Positions 34,524-42,409 of a stretch of 64,000 nt of DNA are shown here, in pieces. The position numbers and the translations under genes were made by a program. The stretch is from Coprococcus ammoniilyticus. GTDB taxonomy: Bacteria > Bacillota > Clostridia > Lachnospirales > Lachnospiraceae. The stretch is taken from the NCBI RefSeq assembly GCF_025567345.1, contig NZ_JAOQJS010000007.1, positions 62,001 through 126,000 on the forward strand, given 5' to 3'. Position 1 is the stretch's first letter. The number at the start of each line of letters is the position of its first letter. The notes under the pieces are model-generated. The model was given only the letters and a program-made list of their open reading frames with translations, ran no database searches and was not told the origin of the DNA.

Positions 34524-35648
34524 CTATAATACTTCAATCAAAAGCTGCGCACTTGAACACACTTCCCATGGCTGATATGTAGAAAGTCTATCAGGAATAT
34601 TATATACAATACGATTTGATTCGTGTTTTATACCATACCTCTGAAATTCGTTCCTTATATTGTAATCAAAATAATATCCTTGACTATTTTCTATCAGACC
34701 CTCACCATCTAACTTTTCAACCAATTTCTCAAAATAATCGCGACCTCTATTATTGCTATTTACATCATTAATGAGAACCACTAATGGCTTTCCTTGTTCC
34801 TTATGTAAAATAATATTCTGAACCAATTTTTCAAAAAAACTCTCTATCTCACCTATTTGCCCTGAATTATAGAAATGTGATATAACATATTGCAATACAA
34901 TAACGTTTGCATTTGAAATGTTATATTCTTCCGTTACGGCATCCATATATTTAAATTGGGTTCTTCTTAAAGTTTTTGTTTTATATGATTTAATTTGCTC
35001 ATGTATTGGTTTCCATTTTTCATTAACATCTATACCGATATAACTTACAGATTTATCATATGATTTTTCATGGCAATATCGTTCAAATGCCATTAAATCT
35101 GGACAACCACCGCAACCAATAGACAAAACATGGTAATCATTAATTTCTTCAAGTGCTTGGCTCTTTCTCATCAGATACAAAAGTTCAGAAGCATATTTGG
35201 CCGAGTAATCACACACGTAAAAATTAAGCATTCTACTACAGTCGTAATCTTTCTTTCCATTTGGATATCTCCCTGGGTAATGTACCTCCTCCAAACAATT
35301 TTTGCAGTTACCTTCGCATTCTCCTGGACAACCATTTTGATGATCACAAACAAAACAATCTGTTTGTTTGTATTGCTTGTCGCAGTATCCTATTATAGTT
35401 TTTATCAATGCTTTTTTTCTTAACTTTGATAATTCTACTTCCGTTAATCGAGAATTATAGAAATCAACTTGCATACTACTATCATTTTCTTCACCACACA
35501 AAGGACAAATATCATATTCTCTTTCACGCATTCCTTCTAGTTGTTGTTCAACCCTTTGCTTGTAAATATGGTGACATGAATCACATACTTTTAAAAAATT
35601 TGTTTCTTCATACTCTGTCAATTTACCATTTTCATTAAAAGCAAGCAT
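34524..35648 (-). CDS. Cysteine-rich methyltransferase-like protein
   Basis: 374 residues. The N-terminal half carries zinc-finger-like pairs: CDSCHHIY...CPLCGE (~18-55) and a denser set CDHQNGCPGECEGNCKNC (~95-113). The C-terminal half has a SAM-binding Rossmann start (HVLSIGCGGCPDLMAFE) and the acidic strand end YIGIDVNEKW. The glycine loop GCGGCPD is unusual because of its Cys. AAAGGAGG precedes the ATG. It lies just after the replacement rlmD tail and before DUF1848, perhaps read through from rlmD. The substrate is unknown. Confidence 0.78.
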   Translation of the reverse strand: MLAFNENGKLTEYEETNFLKVCDSCHHIYKQRVEQQLEGMREREYDICPLCGEENDSSMQVDFYNSRLTEVELSKLRKKALIKTIIGYCDKQYKQTDCFVCDHQNGCPGECEGNCKNCLEEVHYPGRYPNGKKDYDCSRMLNFYVCDYSAKYASELLYLMRKSQALEEINDYHVLSIGCGGCPDLMAFERYCHEKSYDKSVSYIGIDVNEKWKPIHEQIKSYKTKTLRRTQFKYMDAVTEEYNISNANVIVLQYVISHFYNSGQIGEIESFFEKLVQNIILHKEQGKPLVVLINDVNSNNRGRDYFEKLVEKLDGEGLIENSQGYYFDYNIRNEFQRYGIKHESNRIVYNIPDRLSTYQPWEVCSSAQLLIEVL

Positions 35649-35698
35649 GATATTTCCTCCTTTGCATGACCAATTTTTGCAACATAATTTCTTAATAT

Positions 35699-36019
35699 CT
35701 AAACCATCCCAAAATGCTCCAGCGCATCCTTTATCGCTTTTTCCTTCTCCTCCGGACACTGAGGTTGTCTGCTATCCTCTGATTTCGGAAGATTATAATT
35801 CTCCCCAACTTCTATTCCACACTTTCTTTTTACCTGTGAAATATATAGGTTAGAAACCTTCAACCCATGCTCCTTCAGCACATATTTCTGAATTTCCTTA
35901 TAAGTTGCCTTACTCTCTGCTGAAGTCAAATCCAGCTCATCCAACTCTAATTCCACTTCAATGTAATCATCAGCCTTTTGTTGGGACAAAAGAACAACCG
36001 TCTCCACATGTGTCGTCAC
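35699..36019 (-). pseudogene. Replacement 3' tail of rlmD at the element junction
   Basis: A 106-codon frame without its own ribosome site: HVETVVLLSQQKADDYIEVE, then a helical domain (ISQVKRKCGIEVGENYNLPK) and the end ALEHFGMV. HVETVVLL is the last strand of RlmD/RumA 23S rRNA methyltransferases; the added ~90-residue domain is a common extension supplied by gut elements. The 5' part of rlmD is not present: on the minus strand it would lie beyond the right edge, across the element. The frame overlaps the recombinase 3' end by 50 bp. Confidence 0.7.
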
Positions 36020-37730
36020 TACAGTTAGAACACACTGCTTTTACCTCGTCACTACTATTGGAACACTTTTTATTTGTCGAGGTATTACTATAACGAGTCT
36101 TACATCCATACAAATCATCTTTATATCCTGTTCTATAAATAAAAGTTACTTTGTAGGGATCTGAATTACCATCTTCATCGTATCCACCAAGGATTACTTT
36201 CTCTATCAAGCTTTCAAATACAGATCTGTCAAACTTTTCAAGATATCGATTTTCCTCCAAAACTTTTCTGAATTCTTTTAATCTGATACGATGAACTTTT
36301 TCTATATTTACACTGTTTTTCAGACTTTCAATAGCTGCATCATTTGCTGCTAACTTACGAACTAATTCTAAGTCCTTTGTTTCATATATATCTTGTGCAA
36401 CACTTCCATCTAGATATTTTTCCAACAGAATGCTTCTCTTGGATCTCAAATTTGTGTCAGTATTCTTCGCTTTCACAAGTTTTGATTCCACACTATCTTC
36501 AGATAATGCTTTATCAACTCTTTTTATGAACTCATCTATTACATCATTGTTATTATCACATAACATGCGGTATGATTCAAGAAACGCTTTTTCCAAAACT
36601 TCTTCTGGAACACCCTTGCTTTCTGGGCAATTCTGTTTTCCATTTTTTGTACTGTTAGAACACTGCCATATTGTTTTTGTATGATTCGTATTACTATGCC
36701 AACTACGTCTGGAAACTATCTTGCCGCAATAACCACACTCAATCAAACTACTAAATGCATACTGGCGACTGTACTTTATTCGGGAACCAGATTCAACAGA
36801 TGGCTTACATCTATTTCCATTCCTTTTATTTCTGATTTCCTGTGCCTTATCAAAAATATCTTCTGACACAATCGCAGGATGATGATTTTTAATATAGTAT
36901 TTATCTTCCTGACCCATATTTTGAAGTCTACGTTTTGATATAGCATCTACTGTATAGGTTTTTCCCATCAATAGATCACCCTTGTACTTCTCATTTTTTA
37001 CTATACCCATAACCGAAGAGACCGTCCATTTATTTCCTTTAATGGTTCTTTTTCCCATCTCATTCAGTTCTCTTGCAATCATACATCCACCAGCTCCGGC
37101 AATATATCTATCAAAGATATACTTCACATCTTCGGCACCCTCTTCGTTTATGGAAAGCGTTTTTGTAACAGGATCATAATCATATCCCAAGCATCCTTGA
37201 AATCCGACCATTTCCCCACGTTCCATTTTCATCTTCAATCCTTTTCTCACATAAGCCGAAGTATTTTCAACCTCCTGCTGTGCTACAGAGCTTAGAATCG
37301 TCAATAAAAATTCTCCATCTTTCAGACTATGTATTTTTTCCACCTCAAAGTATACATCTATATTTCTCTCTTTTAGCATTCTGACATACTTTAATGTGTC
37401 CAGTGTATTTCTTGCAAATCTCGGTATGCTTTTAGCAATAACCATATCAATTTTTCCATCCAGGCAGTCATCAATAAGTCTTTGAAAATTCTCTCGCTTA
37501 TCTACCTTTGTTCCTGTAATAGCTTTATCCGCATATACCCCCGCCATGTCCCACTCTTTATTGCTTTTAATCAAATCTGTGTAATATCTGACCATCGAAT
37601 TGTAGCTTTTTATCTGATCCTCATCATCGGTACTCACACGGCAATATGCTGCAACACGCTTTCTACTACTCCTATCCACACACGCATCTCCTGGTATAAC
37701 AGGATTTGCTTTTATTATTTCTACCTCCAT
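35970..37730 (-). CDS. Large serine recombinase (integrase) of the conjugative element
   Basis: 586 residues. N-terminal resolvase domain with the nucleophile Ser in YCRVSTDDE and the motif SIPRFARNTLD; recombinase domain (~180-290); a zinc ribbon (CGYCG...CSNSTKNGKQNCPE); a coiled coil; and a late Cys-rich tail. The last codons extend over the attachment core into chromosomal sequence. Start at MEVEIIK from GGAGGG. It sits at the left end of the element, as is usual for large serine integrases, and should integrate and excise it at rlmD. Confidence 0.93.
   Translation of the reverse strand: MEVEIIKANPVIPGDACVDRSSRKRVAAYCRVSTDDEDQIKSYNSMVRYYTDLIKSNKEWDMAGVYADKAITGTKVDKRENFQRLIDDCLDGKIDMVIAKSIPRFARNTLDTLKYVRMLKERNIDVYFEVEKIHSLKDGEFLLTILSSVAQQEVENTSAYVRKGLKMKMERGEMVGFQGCLGYDYDPVTKTLSINEEGAEDVKYIFDRYIAGAGGCMIARELNEMGKRTIKGNKWTVSSVMGIVKNEKYKGDLLMGKTYTVDAISKRRLQNMGQEDKYYIKNHHPAIVSEDIFDKAQEIRNKRNGNRCKPSVESGSRIKYSRQYAFSSLIECGYCGKIVSRRSWHSNTNHTKTIWQCSNSTKNGKQNCPESKGVPEEVLEKAFLESYRMLCDNNNDVIDEFIKRVDKALSEDSVESKLVKAKNTDTNLRSKRSILLEKYLDGSVAQDIYETKDLELVRKLAANDAAIESLKNSVNIEKVHRIRLKEFRKVLEENRYLEKFDRSVFESLIEKVILGGYDEDGNSDPYKVTFIYRTGYKDDLYGCKTRYSNTSTNKKCSNSSDEVKAVCSNCSDDTCGDGCSFVPTKG
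35994..36010. other. Putative element-chromosome junction (att) core, site 1
   Basis: CATGTGGAGACGGTTGT on the minus strand codes for HVETVV in the rlmD tail frame and for part of the Cys-rich recombinase end in the other frame. It matches site 2 at 29696-29712 at 15 of 17 bases. Exact crossover is not determined. Confidence 0.55.
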
Positions 37731-37796
37731 TTTGCCCTCCACTGTGTGTTCCTATAGTAGTGTACACATCAATTATACAGGAACACGAACTTTTTT

Positions 37797-37946
37797 TCAA
37801 CAAAAACGATTAGAAATTACTTTATAGTCTTTTTTCAAACTATCTAATATTTTTTTATATTCCTCTTCCGTTATCAGTGATTTATCTCTTAATTGAGCAA
37901 GATATGATAATTGAAGATTGTATCTTACCAAGGATTTATTATTCAT
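37797..37946 (-). CDS. Small SHOCT-like protein
   Basis: 49 residues, MNNKSLVRYNLQLSYLAQLR, then SLITEEEYKKILDSLKKDY. The last part is the SHOCT-like helix pair (LITEEEY). Such small proteins are often encoded beside element recombinases; a role as excision factor is possible but not shown. GGTGG precedes the ATG. It lies 66 bp upstream of the recombinase. Confidence 0.65.
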   Translation of the reverse strand: MNNKSLVRYNLQLSYLAQLRDKSLITEEEYKKILDSLKKDYKVISNRFC

Positions 37947-38000
37947 ATAAACATCCACCCTTTCTCTATATTTACGCACAAAAATATCTGACAATAACAA

Positions 38001-38413
38001 TCCACCAATAAACTGATAGACTCTTATTGCCAGATATTAAAATAAAACATACAGGTGACAGGTCATTACTCTGTCCACATCGGTCTTGCACCGTCATATC
38101 TATGACTGGATTTTCCAGAAGTATCATTATTTAAAATATGTATCATCGCCCGTACAACTGCTGCACATTTTGCCAAACATCAATCGCTCCATACCTTAGT
38201 TTCAATATTTTCAGTATTACATCACTTTGACTTTTTGTTAAAAGCAGGTATCTCATGGCGTGTCTGCATAGTGGCTCCACATATTCCGCACGTCCTGTAC
38301 GTCTTTATATTTAATTGTCAAAGTACCCGTTGACCTATCGGTCTGATAAACACACAAACCACCTTCTGTTGTTATCCCGGCTTGTTATGTGCTTAGCCAG
38401 AACGACATAAATG
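38001..38413. other. 413-bp intergenic region next to the recombinase
   Basis: Mostly non-coding. A minus-strand TTGACAATTAAATATAA element (38310 area) looks like a promoter. One short coding-like frame is listed separately. The remainder may be an untranslated leader or a small RNA. Confidence 0.35.
38143..38256 (-). CDS. Possible small protein (37 aa)
   Basis: MRYLLLTKSQSDVILKILKL then RYGAIDVWQNVQQLYGR. The composition is amphipathic and protein-like, but there is no good ribosome site. The frame is open a further 15 codons upstream. Unknown function; could be chance. Confidence 0.3.
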   Translation of the reverse strand: MRYLLLTKSQSDVILKILKLRYGAIDVWQNVQQLYGR

Positions 38414-38761
38414 CTATATATCATTTTCATAAGAACTTGGAGAACAATATTTTATAAGGATGCCTAAATATATATTTTTCAGTTCTGGATCCTCTTCCTT
38501 TTTATATGCAATCAAAATTGCCTTCTCCTCGTCTGGACGCATAGGACATTTTCTTTTTCTCCAGGATTGTGCTACTCTTACATATCCCCCAACTCCCGGT
38601 TTTCGTTCCAATGTAATTCCCTCTACATCTTCTATGTACTCCAGATCACCAACAATAACCTTATCGCATACATCTAGCATTTCTCGCAGCTCTCTATAAG
38701 AAGTTGAGTGTACCCGAATTAAGTGCTTTTTTAGCTTAAATCTTCGGAACTCTTTTTTCAT
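38414..38761 (-). CDS. Winged-helix regulator of the element
   Basis: 115 residues. Residues ~25-75 read as a winged helix of the HTH_11/DeoR-like sort (REMLDVCDKVIVGDLEYIED, then ERKPGVGGYVRV, a typical wing). A charged C-terminal helix follows. Its ATG overlaps the TGA of a 7-residue frame (MDWVRIL) that has the only good ribosome site, so translation is probably coupled. A perfect 10-bp inverted repeat lies 50 bp upstream. Control of the element's recombination or transfer genes is inferred. Confidence 0.72.
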   Translation of the reverse strand: MKKEFRRFKLKKHLIRVHSTSYRELREMLDVCDKVIVGDLEYIEDVEGITLERKPGVGGYVRVAQSWRKRKCPMRPDEEKAILIAYKKEEDPELKNIYLGILIKYCSPSSYENDI

Positions 38762-38781
38762 AGAATTCGCACCCAATCCAT
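38758..38781 (-). CDS. Coupled leader peptide MDWVRIL
   Basis: Seven codons with a GGGAGGTGGCT site, stop overlapping the next ATG (ATGA). Likely needed for translation of the winged-helix gene. Confidence 0.45.
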   Translation of the reverse strand: MDWVRIL

Positions 38782-38811
38782 AGCCACCTCCCTCTTAATC
38801 AAGATTAACAG

Positions 38812-38840
38812 TAATTACTTGACAAACAGGCAAGTAATTA
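38812..38840. promoter_or_regulatory. Perfect inverted repeat upstream of the winged-helix gene
   Basis: TAATTACTTG and CAAGTAATTA separated by 9 bp. Placed where an operator for autoregulation is expected; flanking AATCAAG words occur on both sides. Confidence 0.55.
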
Positions 38841-39029
38841 AAAACTTCTAATCAAGACAGACTGAAAAAAGCATAAAAAACAGATCGATATACCCCAATT
38901 TTCTATATTATTTTCCTAAATCACCCATCATTCATACTTTCTCCAATCAATCAATAAATGTTTAGCAATACAATCTTGCACTACATTCTCTATTGACATA
39001 TAATTGTTGTAAATAATTCTGTTGTTATC

Positions 39030-39130
39030 CGTGGGAGAAGTGTGCCCATAGTAACAGCAGTTTTTTTATGCCCTGTTATGCCACCCGTGGCATAACCAAG
39101 TACAGCAAGCATTGGTTTTATATCCACAAA
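39030..39130 (+). other. Candidate origin of transfer (oriT)
   Basis: A perfect 10-bp inverted repeat, GTTATGCCAC-CC-GTGGCATAAC (39075-39096), is followed by AAGTACAGCAAGC. It lies 140 bp upstream of mobC and the relaxase, in their direction. This is the usual oriT layout for MOBP relaxases: inverted repeat, then nick region. The nick position is not determined. Confidence 0.55.
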
Positions 39131-39237
39131 ACCGCATTTTTTCAAATTTGTCGCCATAGACAAATCAGAAAAAATACAAAAAAGGAAATGGGGCACATCC
39201 CCAAACCCCTAAATAAAAGAAAGGAACAAAAAAGAAA

Positions 39238-39633
39238 ATGAGTAAAAAATCAAAAGAAATACATCTAAAAATATCAGAAGAGGAATACAGCATGCTGAAA
39301 CAACAACAAGATTTTTTAAAATACAGTTCTGTCTCACAGGTAATTAGAGCCTATATACATTCCGGACATTGTTACAGATTTGATATGTCTGGCTTATATG
39401 ATTTTTCCACGCAAATTTCCCGTGTAGGAAATAACATCAACCAAATTGCAGCAGCCGTAAATGAAACATATTCCGTAACTCCTTATCAAATAAAACTGCT
39501 CCAAAGTCAAATGACTGAGATACAAGAAATTGTAAAAAAGACAACTAAGGAAAAATTTAAATTTATCAAATTTAAAGAAAAAGAGAATTGGGTAGGTGAT
39601 ATAGATGGCGATTACCAAAATCATAAAAGTTAA
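39238..39633 (+). CDS. mobC: MobC-like relaxosome protein
   Basis: 131 residues. N-terminal ribbon-helix-helix (KEIHLKISEEEYSML) and the MobC core (DFSTQISRVGNNINQIAAAVN). MobC proteins bind oriT and help the relaxase nick it. The gene overlaps the relaxase start by 29 bp. It is one of only three clear plus-strand genes in the element, together with the relaxase and a small toxin. Confidence 0.9.
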   Translation: MSKKSKEIHLKISEEEYSMLKQQQDFLKYSSVSQVIRAYIHSGHCYRFDMSGLYDFSTQISRVGNNINQIAAAVNETYSVTPYQIKLLQSQMTEIQEIVKKTTKEKFKFIKFKEKENWVGDIDGDYQNHKS

Positions 39634-41047
39634 AGCAAATATAAGGGCAACTATCAATTATGTGCGTAATCCTGATAAGACTAACGAGCGACTTCTTGTA
39701 TCTTACGATGGTTGTACTGATTCAAATATTGAATTATGTTTCAAAATGGCACTAACCAATAAAATACAAAACCGTAACTCTGAGGGGATTTTAGCATATC
39801 ATTTCATACAATCGTTTGCCCCTACGGATGAGGTATCTCCAGAACAGGCACATGAAATTGGAATGAAATTTATGCACAATACCTTCGGAGAAAATTACTC
39901 TTTCATCTGTGCTACTCACGTCGATAAGGGACATATTCACAATCATTTTGTTATGTGTTCTGCAGAACGTGGTATGACGGGGAGAAGGTTGGATGATAAT
40001 CTCTCACTACTTCACACATTGCAAAAAAATAACGATGCCCTATGCCGTGAATATGGCCTCAGTGTAATCGACAAAAAAAGAGGAAAAGGAAAAAATTACA
40101 AGGAGTGGCTAGAAGATAAGTCAAATCCATCAGGCTCAAAGAAAACCCAACTTAGAAAATTGATTGATAGATCGATTATGAAAGCCTCATCTTTCGGAAA
40201 TTTTATTGAATTATTAGAAGCTGAAAACATAATAATCGAACAGGGTAATTCCCGAAAATACGGAATTGTAACCAAGTACAAATTTCCAGATGAAGACCGT
40301 TTTCACAGAGGTTACTCTCTTGGCACATTCTATACCGATGAAAACATTAGAAAGAGAATTTCTCGAAGATTATCATATCTCGAATCGCAGAAAGAAAGAG
40401 CGAAAGAAAAAATAGCAAAAAAGAAAGCTTTATACGAATCCATGACTCCTTTGGAAAAAACTCTTGATAAAAATAGTCTGAAGATTAAATCCATAAGAGA
40501 TGTTTCTACTCCTGTTACATCTGATAATTATCTATTACACAGATGGACAAATGTGCAAAATGCAAGAAGAATGCAACAAATAGAAAAGGAGCTTATGGAT
40601 AATTATGGTATCCGGTATACTGATATAAGTGGACATATAAAATCCTTGAAAGCGACAAATAATTATCTTGCATCATCCATATCCAAAAATAGAGACGAAA
40701 TTTCTGAATTGCGCCATTTTATTGATGATTGTGTATTATATAAAAAGTTAAAAATTTATTCTATAAACGAAGCTAAAGCGCCTGATAAGGAGATGTATTA
40801 CCAGGAGCACGACACACAATTAAATGCCTTTCACGATGCAGAATTTGCTCTTAAAAACCGTAATATAGATTTATCGCAAATCAACAGTTCCAGCATTAAG
40901 ATACTTCAAAAAAGATTGCTGCAGGCAGAACAGGAAATTCGAGAGCTTGAAGATCAGCAACGACAGAACGAGCGAGAAATAAATGAATTACAAAATTACC
41001 AAAAAGAGATAAATACCTATTTGGGAAGAAATCATGAAGATATATAA
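39605..41047 (+). CDS. Relaxase, MOBP family
   Basis: 480 residues. N-terminal relaxase domain: likely nicking Tyr near the start (INYVRNPDKT) and the metal-binding triad HVDKGHIHNHFV (~113-124). A C-terminal coiled-coil region follows (LQKRLLQAEQEIRELEDQQR). It nicks oriT, stays bound to the 5' end, and is moved through the type IV system encoded further right. GGTAGGTG precedes the start inside mobC. Confidence 0.93.
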   Translation: MAITKIIKVKANIRATINYVRNPDKTNERLLVSYDGCTDSNIELCFKMALTNKIQNRNSEGILAYHFIQSFAPTDEVSPEQAHEIGMKFMHNTFGENYSFICATHVDKGHIHNHFVMCSAERGMTGRRLDDNLSLLHTLQKNNDALCREYGLSVIDKKRGKGKNYKEWLEDKSNPSGSKKTQLRKLIDRSIMKASSFGNFIELLEAENIIIEQGNSRKYGIVTKYKFPDEDRFHRGYSLGTFYTDENIRKRISRRLSYLESQKERAKEKIAKKKALYESMTPLEKTLDKNSLKIKSIRDVSTPVTSDNYLLHRWTNVQNARRMQQIEKELMDNYGIRYTDISGHIKSLKATNNYLASSISKNRDEISELRHFIDDCVLYKKLKIYSINEAKAPDKEMYYQEHDTQLNAFHDAEFALKNRNIDLSQINSSSIKILQKRLLQAEQEIRELEDQQRQNEREINELQNYQKEINTYLGRNHEDI

Positions 41048-41205
41048 AAGCGATACATTGATAAAATAGCGTTTTATTGTTATAATTGTTTATGGGTGCT
41101 ACCATATCACGGTAGGCGGTTAGTCCTTCACTACGGAGGGACTGTGACCCTCCGATTACATAGAAACCAGATTTCTGGAAGCAAAGGAAAGGAGGGCTAA
41201 GCCAT

Positions 41206-41304
41206 ATGAGTATTGTCGATTTTATTGCAGTAGTAAGCTTCGGCTTAACCTGCTTTGGAATAGGATATTCCTTTGGTAAGGATAATAATAAGACACAAAA
41301 ATAG
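41206..41304 (+). CDS. Small hydrophobic holin-like toxin candidate
   Basis: 32 residues, MSIVDFIAVVSFGLTCFGIG then YSFGKDNNKTQK: one membrane helix and a short charged tail, as in Fst/holin-like type I toxins. AAAGGAGG lies 9 nt upstream of the ATG. It lies inside the inverted-repeat transcript between the relaxase and the CPBP gene, where it would help stabilise the element. Toxicity is inferred from form only. Confidence 0.65.
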   Translation: MSIVDFIAVVSFGLTCFGIGYSFGKDNNKTQK

Positions 41305-41338
41305 CCGCCCTGTCTGGTAAACTGAAGCGGCATTTTTG
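41304..41338 (+). terminator. Terminator of the small toxin gene
   Basis: GCCGC and GCGGC around an 18-nt loop, followed by A and TTTTT. It begins at the toxin's stop codon. Confidence 0.65.
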
Positions 41339-41532
41339 TCATTTCTTTAATTACTAGGGACTAACCGTCTATCGGTAGCACCTTTTCTATAATCATATTA
41401 TCACGGCTCATCTAATATGTCAAAGTTTTTACATCAATCAGGCATATATTTCATTCCCTTTTAATAACTTTCAAAAACTACTATTGTAATGTATAGTAAT
41501 CGTGACCATTGTTACATACGATAGAATTTCAA

Positions 41533-41566
41533 CAAAAAAGGGCTTCCCGGTCTCCCGGAAAGCCCC
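41533..41566 (-). terminator. Terminator of the CPBP gene
   Basis: On the minus strand GGGGCTTTCCGG pairs with CCGGGAAGCCC around a short loop, followed by TTTTTT. Confidence 0.85.
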
Positions 41567-41570
41567 CTAT

Positions 41571-42395
41571 TTACATCATAAGTAGCATAACTGTAACACA
41601 CAGGCAAATTATTAATGTTATATACCCTTCTCTTGTTATTAGTTGTCTACGTTTAAAACTACTCTTGGAAAGTGACACAGGATTTTTTTTGAAAAACACG
41701 ATAAGTAATATAATAAATCCAGCAAGTCCTGCAGAAAATGCCAGGAGCACGATCCAACCAGGCACCATTGTTATACCGATATAAGCCATTGCTACATTCA
41801 CCATATTAAATACACCATGCATCGCTACAGAATATATCAAATTGCCTGTAGCAACCCTTACAAGCGCAAATATGCAACCATACATAAATCCATACATAAC
41901 TGATCCTAGAGAAAAATGCAACATTGCAAAAAATAAGCTACTTATAAATACCGCAGCTCGCTCTTCAATTTGAAGATATGCTCCTAAGATTACACCTCGG
42001 AATACATATTCCTCAACAATTGCCGGCACAACAGCAAATGCTATAAGAGACAGCCAAATAGGATATATCGTTACATCTTCAGATGTATCCACGCCTGCCG
42101 ATGACATAAATGCTGCCAATGCACTAAGCACCAATGCTACCGGAATTCCACAAATTGTAATTCCAATCCCCTGAAGAAACGTGCTTATATTTGGTTTTTT
42201 TACAACTATACTCAGTCCATTCTTTCTTGCAAGAAATACTGCAAATACGAATGTCATAAAGTATATAGCCATTTCTGCTCCTAATGTTCCCCAGAACATT
42301 ACAGTCATAATTCCAACGACCTCGAAGACGATGCAAAACAAAAACACTATATTTGCTGTTCGCATCAATTTATACTCGACTGATCTTTTGTCCAT
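41571..42395 (-). CDS. CPBP family intramembrane metalloprotease
   Basis: 274 residues, about eight membrane spans. Motifs of the CPBP/Abi family: EEYVFRGVILG (EExxxR), HFSLGSVMYGF and SVAMHGVFN, which supply the metal and catalytic residues. Family members process prenylated proteins or give bacteriocin self-immunity. It is downstream of the zeta-fusion gene by 14 bp, on the same strand, with a strong terminator after it, so it is the last gene of that transcript. Substrate unknown. Confidence 0.9.
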   Translation of the reverse strand: MDKRSVEYKLMRTANIVFLFCIVFEVVGIMTVMFWGTLGAEMAIYFMTFVFAVFLARKNGLSIVVKKPNISTFLQGIGITICGIPVALVLSALAAFMSSAGVDTSEDVTIYPIWLSLIAFAVVPAIVEEYVFRGVILGAYLQIEERAAVFISSLFFAMLHFSLGSVMYGFMYGCIFALVRVATGNLIYSVAMHGVFNMVNVAMAYIGITMVPGWIVLLAFSAGLAGFIILLIVFFKKNPVSLSKSSFKRRQLITREGYITLIICLCVTVMLLMM

Positions 42396-42409
42396 GTTTC
42401 ATTACCTCT

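Larger units (their letters stand above)
41095..41382 (+). ncRNA. Type I toxin-antitoxin-like transcript with long-range inverted ends
   Basis: The ends of this segment are complementary: GGTGCTACC...GGTTAGTCC on the left and GGACTAACCG...GGTAGCACC on the right. Inside are a GGAGGG/CCCTCC hairpin, a 32-residue hydrophobic ORF with AAAGGAGG, and a terminator. Folded 5'-3' pairing and a hairpin near the ribosome site are typical of type I toxin mRNAs. An antisense RNA was not identified. Confidence 0.5.

Noticed and set aside
38990..39196. 68-residue minus-strand frame in the oriT region
   Set aside because: Overlaps the inverted repeat and has no ribosome site; non-coding is more likely.
40896..41342. 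148-residue minus-strand frame across the relaxase end and toxin
   Set aside because: Antisense to two supported plus-strand genes, with no ribosome site.
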